Notes under the pieces: generated by a model | Told to the model about the DNA's origin: nothing | What the model saw: only the letters and a program-made list of their open reading frames with translations | Database searches by the model: none | Source: an uncultured Eubacteriales bacterium | GTDB lineage: Bacteria > Bacillota > Clostridia > Lachnospirales > Cellulosilyticaceae | Length of the DNA stretch: 30,878 nucleotides | NCBI GenBank assembly: GCA_900551325.1 | Contig: URVM01000030.1 | Location: forward strand, 1 to 30,878 | Reading direction: 5' to 3' | In this document: one piece after another, positions 1 through 8,200 of the stretch | How positions within the stretch are numbered: position 1 is the stretch's first letter | Layout of the letters: every line of letters starts with the position of its first letter | Translations under genes and position numbers: made by a program

Positions 1-274
1 ATTTTTATTGTATTTTTTACTGGAAAGATTTAGTGTTAAGTTTACGCTTATGATATAAATATTAAAATAATGTAAATAGGTACAACTAAATATAAGTAGA
101 TATAATTAAAATTTTTTCTGTATTAAATTCTAACAAATTGAAATTATAAAATTTAATGTAACTTAAAATGCAAATGTATAAAATTTATGAAAAATATTTT
201 TGTCAAATGATTATATTGGGTAGTAATAAAAATATAATATAAATTAGAAAATATAATGATTAGGGGGATATGTA
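1..274 (+). promoter_or_regulatory. A+T-rich non-coding region upstream of flgC, with weak promoter candidates
   Basis: No gene is recognisable here: all + frames contain frequent stops and nothing resembles the end of FlgB, the usual upstream neighbour of FlgC. An extended -10-like site, TGATATAAA at 51-59, is the best single element but lacks a convincing -35. A second candidate is TTGTCA at 200-205 with a poor -10 (TAATAA, 224-229). TATAAT strings at 101-106, 233-238 and 252-257 have no partner -35 at the right spacing and are expected by chance in DNA this A+T-rich. A promoter for the cluster is expected somewhere here or further upstream, but its exact position is not supported. The flgC Shine-Dalgarno site is the AGGGGGAT run at 262-269. 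Confidence 0.3.
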
Positions 275-715
275 ATGTCGTTTTTTGGGTCTATGGATAC
301 CTCTGCATCTGGCATGACAGCACAAAGACTTAGATTAGATGTGATTTCACAAAATATAGCCAATGCAAACACAACACGTACAGAGGGAGGGGGAGCATAC
401 AAACGCAAAGCTGTTATTTTTGAAAGTGTAAATCAAAGTCCTTCATTTGGGAAAGTACTAAGTAGTTATACAGGAAGTGAAAATAAAGGTGTACGGGTAG
501 CACAGATTGTTACAGATGAAACACCTTGCCCAGTTGTATACAATCCTACACATCCTGATGCAAACGCCCAGGGATATGTGGAAATGCCTAATGTAAATAC
601 AGTTGATGAAATGGTTAACATGATTTCTGCAAGTAGGTCTTACGAGGCAAATGTAACAGCATTTAATGCAATGAAAGCGGTAGCATCAAAGGCACTGGAA
701 ATTGGCAAAAGTTAA
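275..715 (+). CDS. flgC: flagellar proximal rod protein FlgC
   Basis: FlgC forms part of the proximal rod that joins the MS ring to the distal rod and hook; it is exported by the flagellar type III apparatus and has no cleaved signal. The 146-residue product has the usual length. The N-terminus carries the rod/hook family motif (MTAQRLRLDVISQNIANANT, about residues 14-33). The C-terminus has the matching coiled-coil-forming segment (VDEMVNMISASRSYEAN, about residues 110-126). A G-rich ribosome-binding site precedes the ATG. fliE follows after 15 bases. The oddity is that flgB, nearly always directly upstream, is not in the 274 bases before it. Confidence 0.95.
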   Translation: MSFFGSMDTSASGMTAQRLRLDVISQNIANANTTRTEGGGAYKRKAVIFESVNQSPSFGKVLSSYTGSENKGVRVAQIVTDETPCPVVYNPTHPDANAQGYVEMPNVNTVDEMVNMISASRSYEANVTAFNAMKAVASKALEIGKS

Positions 716-730
716 TAGGAGGATAGATAG

Positions 731-1033
731 ATGATTGATTCTTTACAGGGGATAAGCGGAAATCTGTCCCAGATACCGCAAAAGCTAGAAGGAAAGACAG
801 ATGATAGCATCTTTAAAGGAGCACTAGAATCTGCTCAAAAGTTATTAGAAACAACAGCGGTTGCAGAAGGTGAAACAGCCCAGTTAAGTTATGATTTTAT
901 GACAGGTAAGAATGATAATATTCATAATTTATTAATTGCACAAGAAAAGTCCAGTATTCTTCTTCAATTTACTATGCAGGTACGTAATCAAGTGATGCAA
1001 GCTTATCAAGAAATTATGAGAATATCTGTTTAG
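731..1033 (+). CDS. fliE: flagellar hook-basal body complex protein FliE
   Basis: FliE is the small adaptor between the FliF MS ring and the rod, and is among the first substrates of the flagellar export apparatus. The product has 100 residues, as expected. The C-terminal half carries the family signature: NDNIHNLLIAQEKSSILLQF followed by a segment ending QVMQAYQEIMRISV. The start follows the ribosome-binding site AGGAGGAT (717-724). It sits in the usual flgC-fliE-fliF order and is probably co-transcribed and co-translated with both neighbours. The N-terminal 30 residues are variable, as is normal for the family. Confidence 0.93.
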   Translation: MIDSLQGISGNLSQIPQKLEGKTDDSIFKGALESAQKLLETTAVAEGETAQLSYDFMTGKNDNIHNLLIAQEKSSILLQFTMQVRNQVMQAYQEIMRISV

Positions 1034-1053
1034 TAAAGGGATGAGGTGAATAC

Positions 1054-2649
1054 ATGCAAGAAACAATTGACCAGGTGTCAACACAAATTACCGAGAAGTG
1101 GAATGGTCTTTCAAAAAAGCAAAAAATTCAATTAGGGATAGGTACAAGCTGTATTCTTCTAACAATTATCATAATAGGAATTATACTTTCAAAGCCTAAA
1201 TATGAAATGCTTTTAAGACAAATACCAGAAACAGATATAGCAGCAGCAGCCCAGGTACTTGATAGTGAAAAGATTACTTATCAAGTTATAGATGAAGGAA
1301 CAAGTATTCAAGTAAAAGATAAAGATTTGGTAAATGCTAAACTTGCTTTAACAAGAGAAAATATTCCTAAAGGTGGCTACACTTTTGAAGATGCCATTAA
1401 TAATACAATGTCTACTACAGAAAGTGAAAAGCGAGCTAAAATGAATCAACTTACAGAAGTTGAACTAGAACGTGCACTCACATCTATGGATGCAGTTGAC
1501 TATGCGGATGTAACATTAGTTATACCAGAAGAAAAAAATTCCTTTATTGCTTCAAAGCAAGATAGTAGTGCAAGCGTTCTTCTAAGGCTTACAACACCGC
1601 AAACAAGTAAGCAAATAGAGGGTATTGCTAGATTTGTATCTAGTAGTGTATCAGGACTTAAAATGAACAATATTAATATTATTGATACAGAGGGTAATAG
1701 CTTATACATAGGTCAAGAAGAAGATACACTTACAACAAATAAGCAGCAAGAAATTAAGCTTACAGCTGAAAAAGATATAAGTCAAAAAGTAAAACAAATA
1801 TTAGAACCTATATATGATGAAGTGCGTATTAGTCCAAATCTTATTTTGGATTTTGATCAATACCAAGAGTCAAGAGAAGAATATGTACCACAATTTGAAG
1901 ATGATGGCAAAGGTATTATTCGAGTTGAAAAGGAACAATCAACGGAGAGTACTAATGGTCAAAATGGAGCTGAGCCGGGTGTAGCTACAAATAATGGTCA
2001 GACACCTACTTATCAAGTTGGTAATGGTACAACTGGTGAATCTAAAACAAGCAATAGAGAAGTTGAATATGTAAATAATAAAGTTATCTCTAATATAGTA
2101 AAAAATCCAGGAAACATTGATTATAAAAAATCCACTTTAGCTGTTAATGTCTTTAAAAATAAAATATATAAACAAGAAGAGGTTGAAAAAAACCTTGACC
2201 CAGGAACCACTTGGGAAATGTTTAAAGAAACAAATAATATAAATAAACCGATAGAAGTAGAAAGTGTTATTGTAGATTCTATTCGTTATGGAACAGGTAT
2301 TGATAGTGTTGTTGTGACAGGCTATGAGAAACCAATTTTTATGGATAAAGTTCCATATGAAGTAGATATGAAAGCTTATTTACCATTTGTACTCATTTTA
2401 CTTATTATTATTGTTGTTGCCTTAGCACTACTTAAGTTTAGAAAACATGATGATGAAATTGAAACTGAACCTGAACTTGAAGTAGAAGAAATGCTAAGTG
2501 TAGCAAAACAAGATGTAAAAGAACTTGAGGAAATTGAACTTAAAGAAACTCTGGAAACAAAACGCCAAATTGAAAAATTTGTGGATGAAAAACCAGAGGC
2601 TGTTGCCAACCTACTTCGTAATTGGTTAACAGAAGATGAATGGGAGTGA
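1054..2649 (+). CDS. fliF: flagellar MS-ring protein FliF
   Basis: FliF polymerises into the MS ring in the cytoplasmic membrane, the platform on which rotor and export gate assemble. The 531-residue product has the family architecture. A membrane helix at about residues 27-46 is followed by the periplasmic ring-building domains (YscJ/FliF type, LLRQIPETDIAAAAQVL). A low-complexity Gly/Asn/Thr linker lies at about residues 295-335. A second membrane helix occupies about residues 445-462, and an acidic cytoplasmic tail ends in EAVANLLRNWLTEDEWE, the FliG-binding segment. The start follows GATGAGGTGAA. The stop lies 4 bases before the fliG start, indicating tight coupling. Confidence 0.96.
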   Translation: MQETIDQVSTQITEKWNGLSKKQKIQLGIGTSCILLTIIIIGIILSKPKYEMLLRQIPETDIAAAAQVLDSEKITYQVIDEGTSIQVKDKDLVNAKLALTRENIPKGGYTFEDAINNTMSTTESEKRAKMNQLTEVELERALTSMDAVDYADVTLVIPEEKNSFIASKQDSSASVLLRLTTPQTSKQIEGIARFVSSSVSGLKMNNINIIDTEGNSLYIGQEEDTLTTNKQQEIKLTAEKDISQKVKQILEPIYDEVRISPNLILDFDQYQESREEYVPQFEDDGKGIIRVEKEQSTESTNGQNGAEPGVATNNGQTPTYQVGNGTTGESKTSNREVEYVNNKVISNIVKNPGNIDYKKSTLAVNVFKNKIYKQEEVEKNLDPGTTWEMFKETNNINKPIEVESVIVDSIRYGTGIDSVVVTGYEKPIFMDKVPYEVDMKAYLPFVLILLIIIVVALALLKFRKHDDEIETEPELEVEEMLSVAKQDVKELEEIELKETLETKRQIEKFVDEKPEAVANLLRNWLTEDEWE

Positions 2650-2653
2650 TCAT

Positions 2654-3661
2654 ATGGCAACGACACAATTTACAAGTAAACAAAAAGCTGCAATGCTTCT
2701 TATTGCTTTAGGTCCTGAAAAGTCAGCTAAAATCTTTAAATATTTAAAAGAAGAAGAGATTGAAGAATTGACTTTAGAGATTGCTAGTATTCATTCTGTA
2801 TCCCCTAAAGTAAAAGAAGAAGTGTTACAGGAATTTTATGAAATTTGTTTAGCTCAAGACTATATTGCTGAAGGTGGTATAGGCTATGCGAAACAGCTTC
2901 TTGAACAGGCGCTTGGTGCAGATAAGGCGGTTGAAGTTATTAATCGACTTACTGTATCGTTACAAGTTAGACCATTTGAATTTGCTCGTAAAACAGATGC
3001 ATCTCAGCTTGTAAACTTTATTCAAAATGAGCATCCACAAACGATTGCTTTAATTCTTTCTTATTTAAAGCCATCACAGGCCTCTGCAATTTTAACTTCA
3101 TTACCTGTTGAAATGCAAGCAGATACTGCAAGAAGGATAGCAGTAATGAAGCGTGCTTCACCAGATGTTATTAATGAAGTAGAAAGAGAACTTGAAAAAC
3201 GTTTATCAACATTAGTATCTGATGAGTATACAACTATTGGTGGTATAGATGCTATTGTTGAAATTATCAATCAAGTGGATCGTGCTACTGAGAAGAACAT
3301 TATGGAAAGCTTGGAGATTGAAGATCCAGAGCTTGCAGAAACAATTAAAAAGCGAATGTTTGTATTCGAAGATATTACTATGCTGGATCCAAGATCTATT
3401 CAGCGTGTGCTTAGAGAAGTGGATAATCATGAATTGGCTATTGCCCTTAAAGGTGCAACTGCTAATGTGAAATCACTTATCCTTTCAAACGTATCTAAGC
3501 GTCTTGCATCTATGATTGAAGAAGATCTAGAATTTATGGGGCCAAAACGTGTGAAGGAAATTGAAGAAGCACAACAAAAAATTGTTAATATCATTCGCAA
3601 GCTAGAAGATGCAGGTGAAATAGTTATTTCACGTGGGGCAGGTGATGAAGTCATTGTCTAG
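2654..3661 (+). CDS. fliG: flagellar motor switch protein FliG
   Basis: FliG is the rotor protein that binds FliF and FliM and contacts the stator to generate torque. The chosen ATG gives 335 residues starting MATTQFTSKQKAAMLLIALG. A longer in-frame start at 2636 lies inside fliF, and GGGAG at 2642-2646 is correctly placed for the ATG at 2654. The N-terminal, middle (with the EHPQTIA motif) and C-terminal domains are all present. The C-terminal domain holds the charged torque helix (DPRSIQRVLREVDNHELAIA), which includes the conserved Arg and Asp/Glu residues facing the stator. It overlaps the start of fliH by 17 bases. Confidence 0.96.
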   Translation: MATTQFTSKQKAAMLLIALGPEKSAKIFKYLKEEEIEELTLEIASIHSVSPKVKEEVLQEFYEICLAQDYIAEGGIGYAKQLLEQALGADKAVEVINRLTVSLQVRPFEFARKTDASQLVNFIQNEHPQTIALILSYLKPSQASAILTSLPVEMQADTARRIAVMKRASPDVINEVERELEKRLSTLVSDEYTTIGGIDAIVEIINQVDRATEKNIMESLEIEDPELAETIKKRMFVFEDITMLDPRSIQRVLREVDNHELAIALKGATANVKSLILSNVSKRLASMIEEDLEFMGPKRVKEIEEAQQKIVNIIRKLEDAGEIVISRGAGDEVIV

Positions 3662-4394
3662 TATTATTAAAAACTATCGAACTTTACAAGGTAATGTGAT
3701 TACTATTGGAAAAAGCAAGGTAGAGCAAGCTTTATCACAACCTGTTCAAAATCTTCAAGAGGAACAAGTTGAAGTAATACAAAAAAGTGATTTTACATAT
3801 TTAGTAGAAGAAGCTAAGAAAGAAGCTTTTCAAATTATAGAAGCAGCTAAGAAGGAAGCAGAAACTATTTTAAATAATGTAGAACTTGAAAGAGAAAATA
3901 GTATAAATGAATTTTATGCTCAAAAGACAGAACTAGAAAAAAGAGCAAAAGAGGAGTATGAAAGCATTCTTCAAGAGGCAAACAAACAAAGAGAAGCCAT
4001 TTTAGAACAAGCTTATAATGAAAAAGAAACTTTACTTAAGCAAGCTGAACCAGAAGTAGTAGAAATTATGACTCAGCTGCTACATAAGATTATTGATGCA
4101 AAAATTATAAGTGGTAGAGAATGGCTTACCTTATTTGTGAGGCAAGCTATAGAAAAGGATCAACTTAGAGATCATATTAAAGTTTATCTTTCTAAGGCTA
4201 GCTATGAATTACACCAAGACTTACTTACTCAAACTTTTGCAACCTTACCTATTACTGTTGATTTAGAAGTAGATGGTCGCCTGTGTGAAAGTGAATGTAT
4301 CATTGAAACAAAGACAGGTACTATTACTTATAATATCGAAAAAGGTTTGGAACAAGTAATTGATGAAATGAAGTTATTGTGTGAGAAAAGGTGA
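3645..4394 (+). CDS. fliH: flagellar assembly protein FliH (ATPase regulator)
   Basis: FliH-type proteins are stator-like partners of the FliI ATPase; they hold it inactive, anchor it to the C-ring and resemble the E/delta parts of F-type ATPases. The 249-residue product has a long charged coiled coil (about residues 45-140, rich in Glu, Lys, Ala and Gln). This is followed by a globular C-terminal domain with the family-like stretch VEIMTQLLHKIIDAKII. The ATG at 3645 is preferred over an in-frame GTG at 3633 because GGGGCAGG directly precedes it. It overlaps fliG upstream, and its stop at 4392-4394 comes 8 bases before the fliI start. Assignment rests on position and coiled-coil layout more than on strict motifs. 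Confidence 0.88.
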   Translation: MKSLSSIIKNYRTLQGNVITIGKSKVEQALSQPVQNLQEEQVEVIQKSDFTYLVEEAKKEAFQIIEAAKKEAETILNNVELERENSINEFYAQKTELEKRAKEEYESILQEANKQREAILEQAYNEKETLLKQAEPEVVEIMTQLLHKIIDAKIISGREWLTLFVRQAIEKDQLRDHIKVYLSKASYELHQDLLTQTFATLPITVDLEVDGRLCESECIIETKTGTITYNIEKGLEQVIDEMKLLCEKR

Positions 4395-4402
4395 GGTGGC
4401 CA

Positions 4403-5704
4403 ATGGACTTAGAAAAATATAAACATATATCTAACCAATCCTTATGGACTTATACAGGAACTGTTACAAAAGTAGTTGGTATGGCAGTTGAATCTAAAGG
4501 ACCACGGGTGAATATTGGCACACTTTGTACAATCATTGGACAAAATCAAGAAGAACTCCTTGCAGAGGTAGTTGGTTTTAATGGAGATAATATTCTTTTA
4601 ATGCCACTAGGAGATTTAAATGGTATTGGACCAGGGTGCTTAGTAGAGTCTAGAGGAGAACAGCTGAGTGTGAGTATCTCTGAGGATCTATTAGGACAAG
4701 TAGTGGATTGGCAAGCGTGTCCTTTAGACCATACTAAGTTAAGCATAGGAGAAAGTAGACCTATTGAAAATGGAGCACCTAATCCTTTAACTAGAACACG
4801 TATTCAAGAACAAATGGTTTTAGGTGTAAAAGCAATAGATGGTATGCTCAGTGTAGGTAAAGGACAACGTATGGGCATTTTTGCGGGAAGTGGTGTAGGC
4901 AAGAGTACATTGATGGGGATGATTGCAAGAAATGCACTTTCAGATATTAATGTTATTGCACTTATTGGTGAACGTGGAAGAGAAGTACGTGAATTTATTG
5001 AAAAGGACTTACAAGAAGAAGGACTTAAAAGATCTATTGTAGTGGTTGCTACATCTGACCAGCCTGCTCTCGTACGTCTTAAAGCTGCCAAAACTGCTAC
5101 AGCTATAGCAGAATATTTTAGGGATCAAGGACAAGATGTACTCTTACTTATGGATTCTTTAACACGTTTTGCTATGGCCCAAAGGGAAATTGGTCTATCT
5201 ATAGGGGAACCACCTGTTTCAAGAGGGTATACACCTTCTGTATTTGGTGCATTACCTAAACTTTTAGAACGTGCGGGCTATTCAGATTGTGGAAGTATTA
5301 CTGGACTTTATACTGTATTAGTAGATGGGGATGACTTTAATGAACCAGTAACAGATACAGCTAGAGGTATTTTAGATGGACATATTCTACTATCTAGAAA
5401 ATTAGCACATAAGGGACATTATCCTGCAATAGATGTATTAGGAAGTATTTCAAGGGTTATGGGTGACATTACAAGCAAAGAGCATAGAAAATTAGCCACT
5501 TTAGTTAAAAAACATTTAGCTATTTATACAGAAGCTGAAGATTTGATTAATGTAGGTGCATATAGAGAAGGAAGTAATCCAGAAATTGATGAAGCCATCT
5601 CTAAAATAGGAGCTATTCGTAATTTCTTAACCCAAGCTACTCATGATCAATTTAGCTTAGACGAAACACTTCAAATGATGCAGAAAATTATAGGTAATGT
5701 ATAG
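4403..5704 (+). CDS. fliI: flagellum-specific ATPase FliI
   Basis: FliI is the hexameric F1-beta-like ATPase that powers or primes type III export of rod, hook and filament subunits. The 433-residue protein has Walker A AGSGVGKS (residues 161-168), the GERGREV motif, Walker B VLLLMD (about 246-251) followed by SLTRFAMAQREIGLS, and EPPVSRGYTPSVF. These are typical of FliI/YscN ATPases. The ATG at 4403 is chosen because GTGAGGTGG (4391-4399) is its ribosome-binding site; a GTG start at 4391 would use that site as coding sequence. fliJ follows 7 bases later. No deviation from the catalytic motifs is seen. Confidence 0.97.
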   Translation: MDLEKYKHISNQSLWTYTGTVTKVVGMAVESKGPRVNIGTLCTIIGQNQEELLAEVVGFNGDNILLMPLGDLNGIGPGCLVESRGEQLSVSISEDLLGQVVDWQACPLDHTKLSIGESRPIENGAPNPLTRTRIQEQMVLGVKAIDGMLSVGKGQRMGIFAGSGVGKSTLMGMIARNALSDINVIALIGERGREVREFIEKDLQEEGLKRSIVVVATSDQPALVRLKAAKTATAIAEYFRDQGQDVLLLMDSLTRFAMAQREIGLSIGEPPVSRGYTPSVFGALPKLLERAGYSDCGSITGLYTVLVDGDDFNEPVTDTARGILDGHILLSRKLAHKGHYPAIDVLGSISRVMGDITSKEHRKLATLVKKHLAIYTEAEDLINVGAYREGSNPEIDEAISKIGAIRNFLTQATHDQFSLDETLQMMQKIIGNV

Positions 5705-5711
5705 GTGAAAC

Positions 5712-6158
5712 ATGTTCAAGTTTAAACTAGAAACAGTACTATCTCTTAGACAGAATACAGAAACAATGTGCCAACGTGAGCTTGGCATTGTTCTTTCTGA
5801 GAAAAATCAGTTAGAGCGAAAATATAATGACTTGATGAAGACAAGAGAGGAACTACTTATGCTGATGAGGGCTAAGCCTAATGAGTCTCTTGATCTGGAA
5901 AAACTTAAAAATTATAAACAATATGATGAAACTATAAAAAAGAAACAAGCTCAAGTACAGGTACAGCTAGAAAGTATTGAAATAAGGGTCAATGAGAAGA
6001 AAGAAGCTTTAAAAGAAGCTGTAAAAGAAAGAAAGATTTTAGAGAACTTACGAGCTATCGAATATGAAGAATATATAGAGGCTTGTAAAAAAGAAGAACA
6101 GCAATTAGTAGATGAATTGATTGCTTATAAGTATTCACTAAATGATAAGGGGGACTAA
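5712..6158 (+). CDS. fliJ: flagellar export protein FliJ
   Basis: FliJ is the small coiled-coil stalk protein that inserts into the FliI hexamer and couples it to FlhA. The 148-residue product begins MFKFKLETVLSLRQNTE, the characteristic FliJ opening, and is almost wholly predicted coiled coil with heptad-like Leu/Ile spacing and high Glu/Lys content. The length matches the family. It lies between fliI and the ylxF-like gene, as in Bacillus. An imperfect hairpin-forming repeat lies in its 5' coding part (5764-5790). Confidence 0.92.
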   Translation: MFKFKLETVLSLRQNTETMCQRELGIVLSEKNQLERKYNDLMKTREELLMLMRAKPNESLDLEKLKNYKQYDETIKKKQAQVQVQLESIEIRVNEKKEALKEAVKERKILENLRAIEYEEYIEACKKEEQQLVDELIAYKYSLNDKGD

Positions 6159-6159
6159 G

Positions 6160-6858
6160 ATGGCTAAGAAGAATAGACCAACTAAGCAAAGTAGCAAAAA
6201 GAAAAAAGGATGGCTCATTCCTATTATTATTTTGATTGTACTTATAGCAATAGGGGGGATTTTTTATCTTAATAGGCAAAAGGTTGCAAGTCTTGTAAAA
6301 GATATACCTGTCTTAAATTTAATATTTAAAGAAAAACAGATAAGTGAAGATCCATATGATGCATTTTCGCCTAAAATGCTAAAAGAAAAGTTAAAAGAAA
6401 CTGAAAAGGTTCTTGAAGCAGAAAAACTTAAGGTAGAAAATCTTGAAAATGAAATAGTTTTATTGCAAGAAAAAATAGATGCACTTAAAAAGTATGAAGA
6501 AAATTATAATACTTTCATTGAACAAAAGAAAGCATGGGATCAGGAATTAGCAAGAAATAATCCAGAACTATTTATTGAACAATTCGAAAGTTTTTATAAA
6601 GAAGAAGCAGATAATCTTTACTTAGAATTAAAAGGAAAAGAAGTATTAAGTAAAGAAGAAAAAGAACTTGCAAAAACTATTAGTGCTATGGAAAGTGATA
6701 AAGCAGCTCAAACTATAGAGAAGTTATTAACTACAGATACAGAATTAGTTAAGACGCTACTTAAAAGTATGAAGAGCGAGGAACAAGCTAAAATATTTAA
6801 TGAAATGAATGTAAATGCAGCAGCTCAAGTAGTTAAACTTATTGGACCAATGCAGTAA
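6160..6858 (+). CDS. YlxF/MotE-like protein with an MgtE-N-like C-terminal region
   Basis: The 232-residue product sits between fliJ and fliK, exactly where Bacillus has ylxF. The N-terminus is Lys/Arg-rich (about residues 1-20), then a single membrane helix (about 21-38), then an acidic/basic coiled coil (about 75-125). The C-terminus has repeated short helices with the pattern ISAMESDKAAQTIEKLL and LKSMKSEEQAKIFNEMN, the helical repeat seen in MgtE intracellular N domains and in MotE-type chaperones. The membrane topology suggests that most of the protein is extracytoplasmic, unlike MgtE. Its exact job is not established; a role in stator or export-apparatus assembly is inference. The ATG at 6160 has AAGGGGGA (6147-6154) before it, overlapping the fliJ stop. 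Confidence 0.8.
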   Translation: MAKKNRPTKQSSKKKKGWLIPIIILIVLIAIGGIFYLNRQKVASLVKDIPVLNLIFKEKQISEDPYDAFSPKMLKEKLKETEKVLEAEKLKVENLENEIVLLQEKIDALKKYEENYNTFIEQKKAWDQELARNNPELFIEQFESFYKEEADNLYLELKGKEVLSKEEKELAKTISAMESDKAAQTIEKLLTTDTELVKTLLKSMKSEEQAKIFNEMNVNAAAQVVKLIGPMQ

Positions 6859-6878
6859 AAAGAGAAAGGGGAGGGCAA

Positions 6879-8189
6879 ATGGATCAAATGTTAACGGGAC
6901 TTTTAATGCCAAAAGAAACTGTACAAATAAAGGAAACGAATTATAAAAATAGCAGTTCTAAAGATGTACATGCAAAAGAAGTAAGTAATAAAGAAAGTTT
7001 CAAGGATACAGTGGAGAAGGCAAAATCAAATAATGATAACTTAGTTAAAAGTGATCAAGATACAAAAGTGAAAAAAGTAGAAAAGAACTTAGTAAAATCC
7101 TATGAAAAAATTAAACGTGGGCAGTCTCTAATAGATGAAGAAACTATAGAAATAGACAATAAATCTATTAATGTAGAAGGGATTGAATCATTATTGATGG
7201 AACTTCTTACTACAAAGCTTTCAGTAAGTGAAGAGACAATCGAGCAAGTGTTAAGTAATCAAGGCATTACATTAGAGGATTTAACTAATCAAGAAACTTT
7301 TAGAACTTTTGTAATGGAAGTATTAGGACAAGATGAAATGAGTCTTTTAAATGGGCAAGGAGATATAAAAGCTGTTACTGATTTATGGGATCAGATACAA
7401 ACAATTCAATCTGTAAAATATAATGAAAATCAAGTTGTAACAGAAGAAGTTTATATAAGTCAAGATGAAGTTGTACAAAGTAAAGTAACTACTGTTGAAT
7501 TACCCAAAATAGAAGAAGTAGTAGAACAAGTAGTAGAGCAAATGCCGCAGCTAATTTCAAATGAGAAATTAGAAGGAAATACAAAAAGCTTAAAAGAAAA
7601 TTTACAAAAAGTAATAACAGTAGAAGGCAGTTCTCTAGAGCAAATGGATAGTAATGTAACAGATTTAGGAATGACTTTACCAATTCAAGGTGTATTAAAA
7701 GAAGGTGGACTTAAATACTGGCAAACTAGCCAAATGGCGAACAATACAGTACATACTTTATCAATAGAAAATCCTGTGCATGCCCAAATGCTTGAAAAGA
7801 TTCATTATGCCAATTTAGAGGCAGGTAAAGAGCTTGAAATGCAACTTACACCAAAGGAACTTGGTAAATTAACTTTAAAAATGGTAGAGCAAAATGGGGT
7901 TTTAACGGCTCAAATAAAAGTAGAACAAGATAAAACAAAGGAACTTATTTTAGAAAATCTTGCTGCATTAAAAGAGGGATTAGAAAAGCAAGGTCTTGTT
8001 ATAAAAGATGTACAAGTTGAAGTTAGAAAAGATTCTCATCAAACTCAAATGGAGATGGGGAAACATAAATCAACTAAACGTATACAAGATATTATTTCTA
8101 AACATATGAATGATGTTTTAGAAGAAGAACAAGGAATGATACATACAAGTAAAAGCTTAACAAGCTTAGAATTAGATTATGAAGCATAA
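6879..8189 (+). CDS. fliK: flagellar hook-length control protein FliK
   Basis: FliK is the secreted molecular ruler that stops hook growth by switching FlhB substrate specificity. The 436-residue protein has a long low-complexity, Lys/Glu/Gln/Val-rich N-terminal and middle portion. The conserved C-terminal Flg_hook domain is at about residues 318-383 (LEMQLTPKELGKLTLKMVEQ followed by the segment ending GLVIKDVQVEV). A short repeat EEVVEQVVEQM occurs at about residues 209-219. The start follows AAAGGGGAGGGCAA. Position before flgD and flgE is canonical. The N-terminal portion is not recognisable on its own, which is usual for FliK. Confidence 0.92.
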   Translation: MDQMLTGLLMPKETVQIKETNYKNSSSKDVHAKEVSNKESFKDTVEKAKSNNDNLVKSDQDTKVKKVEKNLVKSYEKIKRGQSLIDEETIEIDNKSINVEGIESLLMELLTTKLSVSEETIEQVLSNQGITLEDLTNQETFRTFVMEVLGQDEMSLLNGQGDIKAVTDLWDQIQTIQSVKYNENQVVTEEVYISQDEVVQSKVTTVELPKIEEVVEQVVEQMPQLISNEKLEGNTKSLKENLQKVITVEGSSLEQMDSNVTDLGMTLPIQGVLKEGGLKYWQTSQMANNTVHTLSIENPVHAQMLEKIHYANLEAGKELEMQLTPKELGKLTLKMVEQNGVLTAQIKVEQDKTKELILENLAALKEGLEKQGLVIKDVQVEVRKDSHQTQMEMGKHKSTKRIQDIISKHMNDVLEEEQGMIHTSKSLTSLELDYEA

Positions 8190-8200
8190 GGGGGAAAAAG

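Noticed and set aside
7496..7545. Repeated GTAGTAGA-like triplets in fliK
   Set aside because: It encodes the low-complexity EEVVEQVVEQ stretch and is a normal feature of the FliK variable region.
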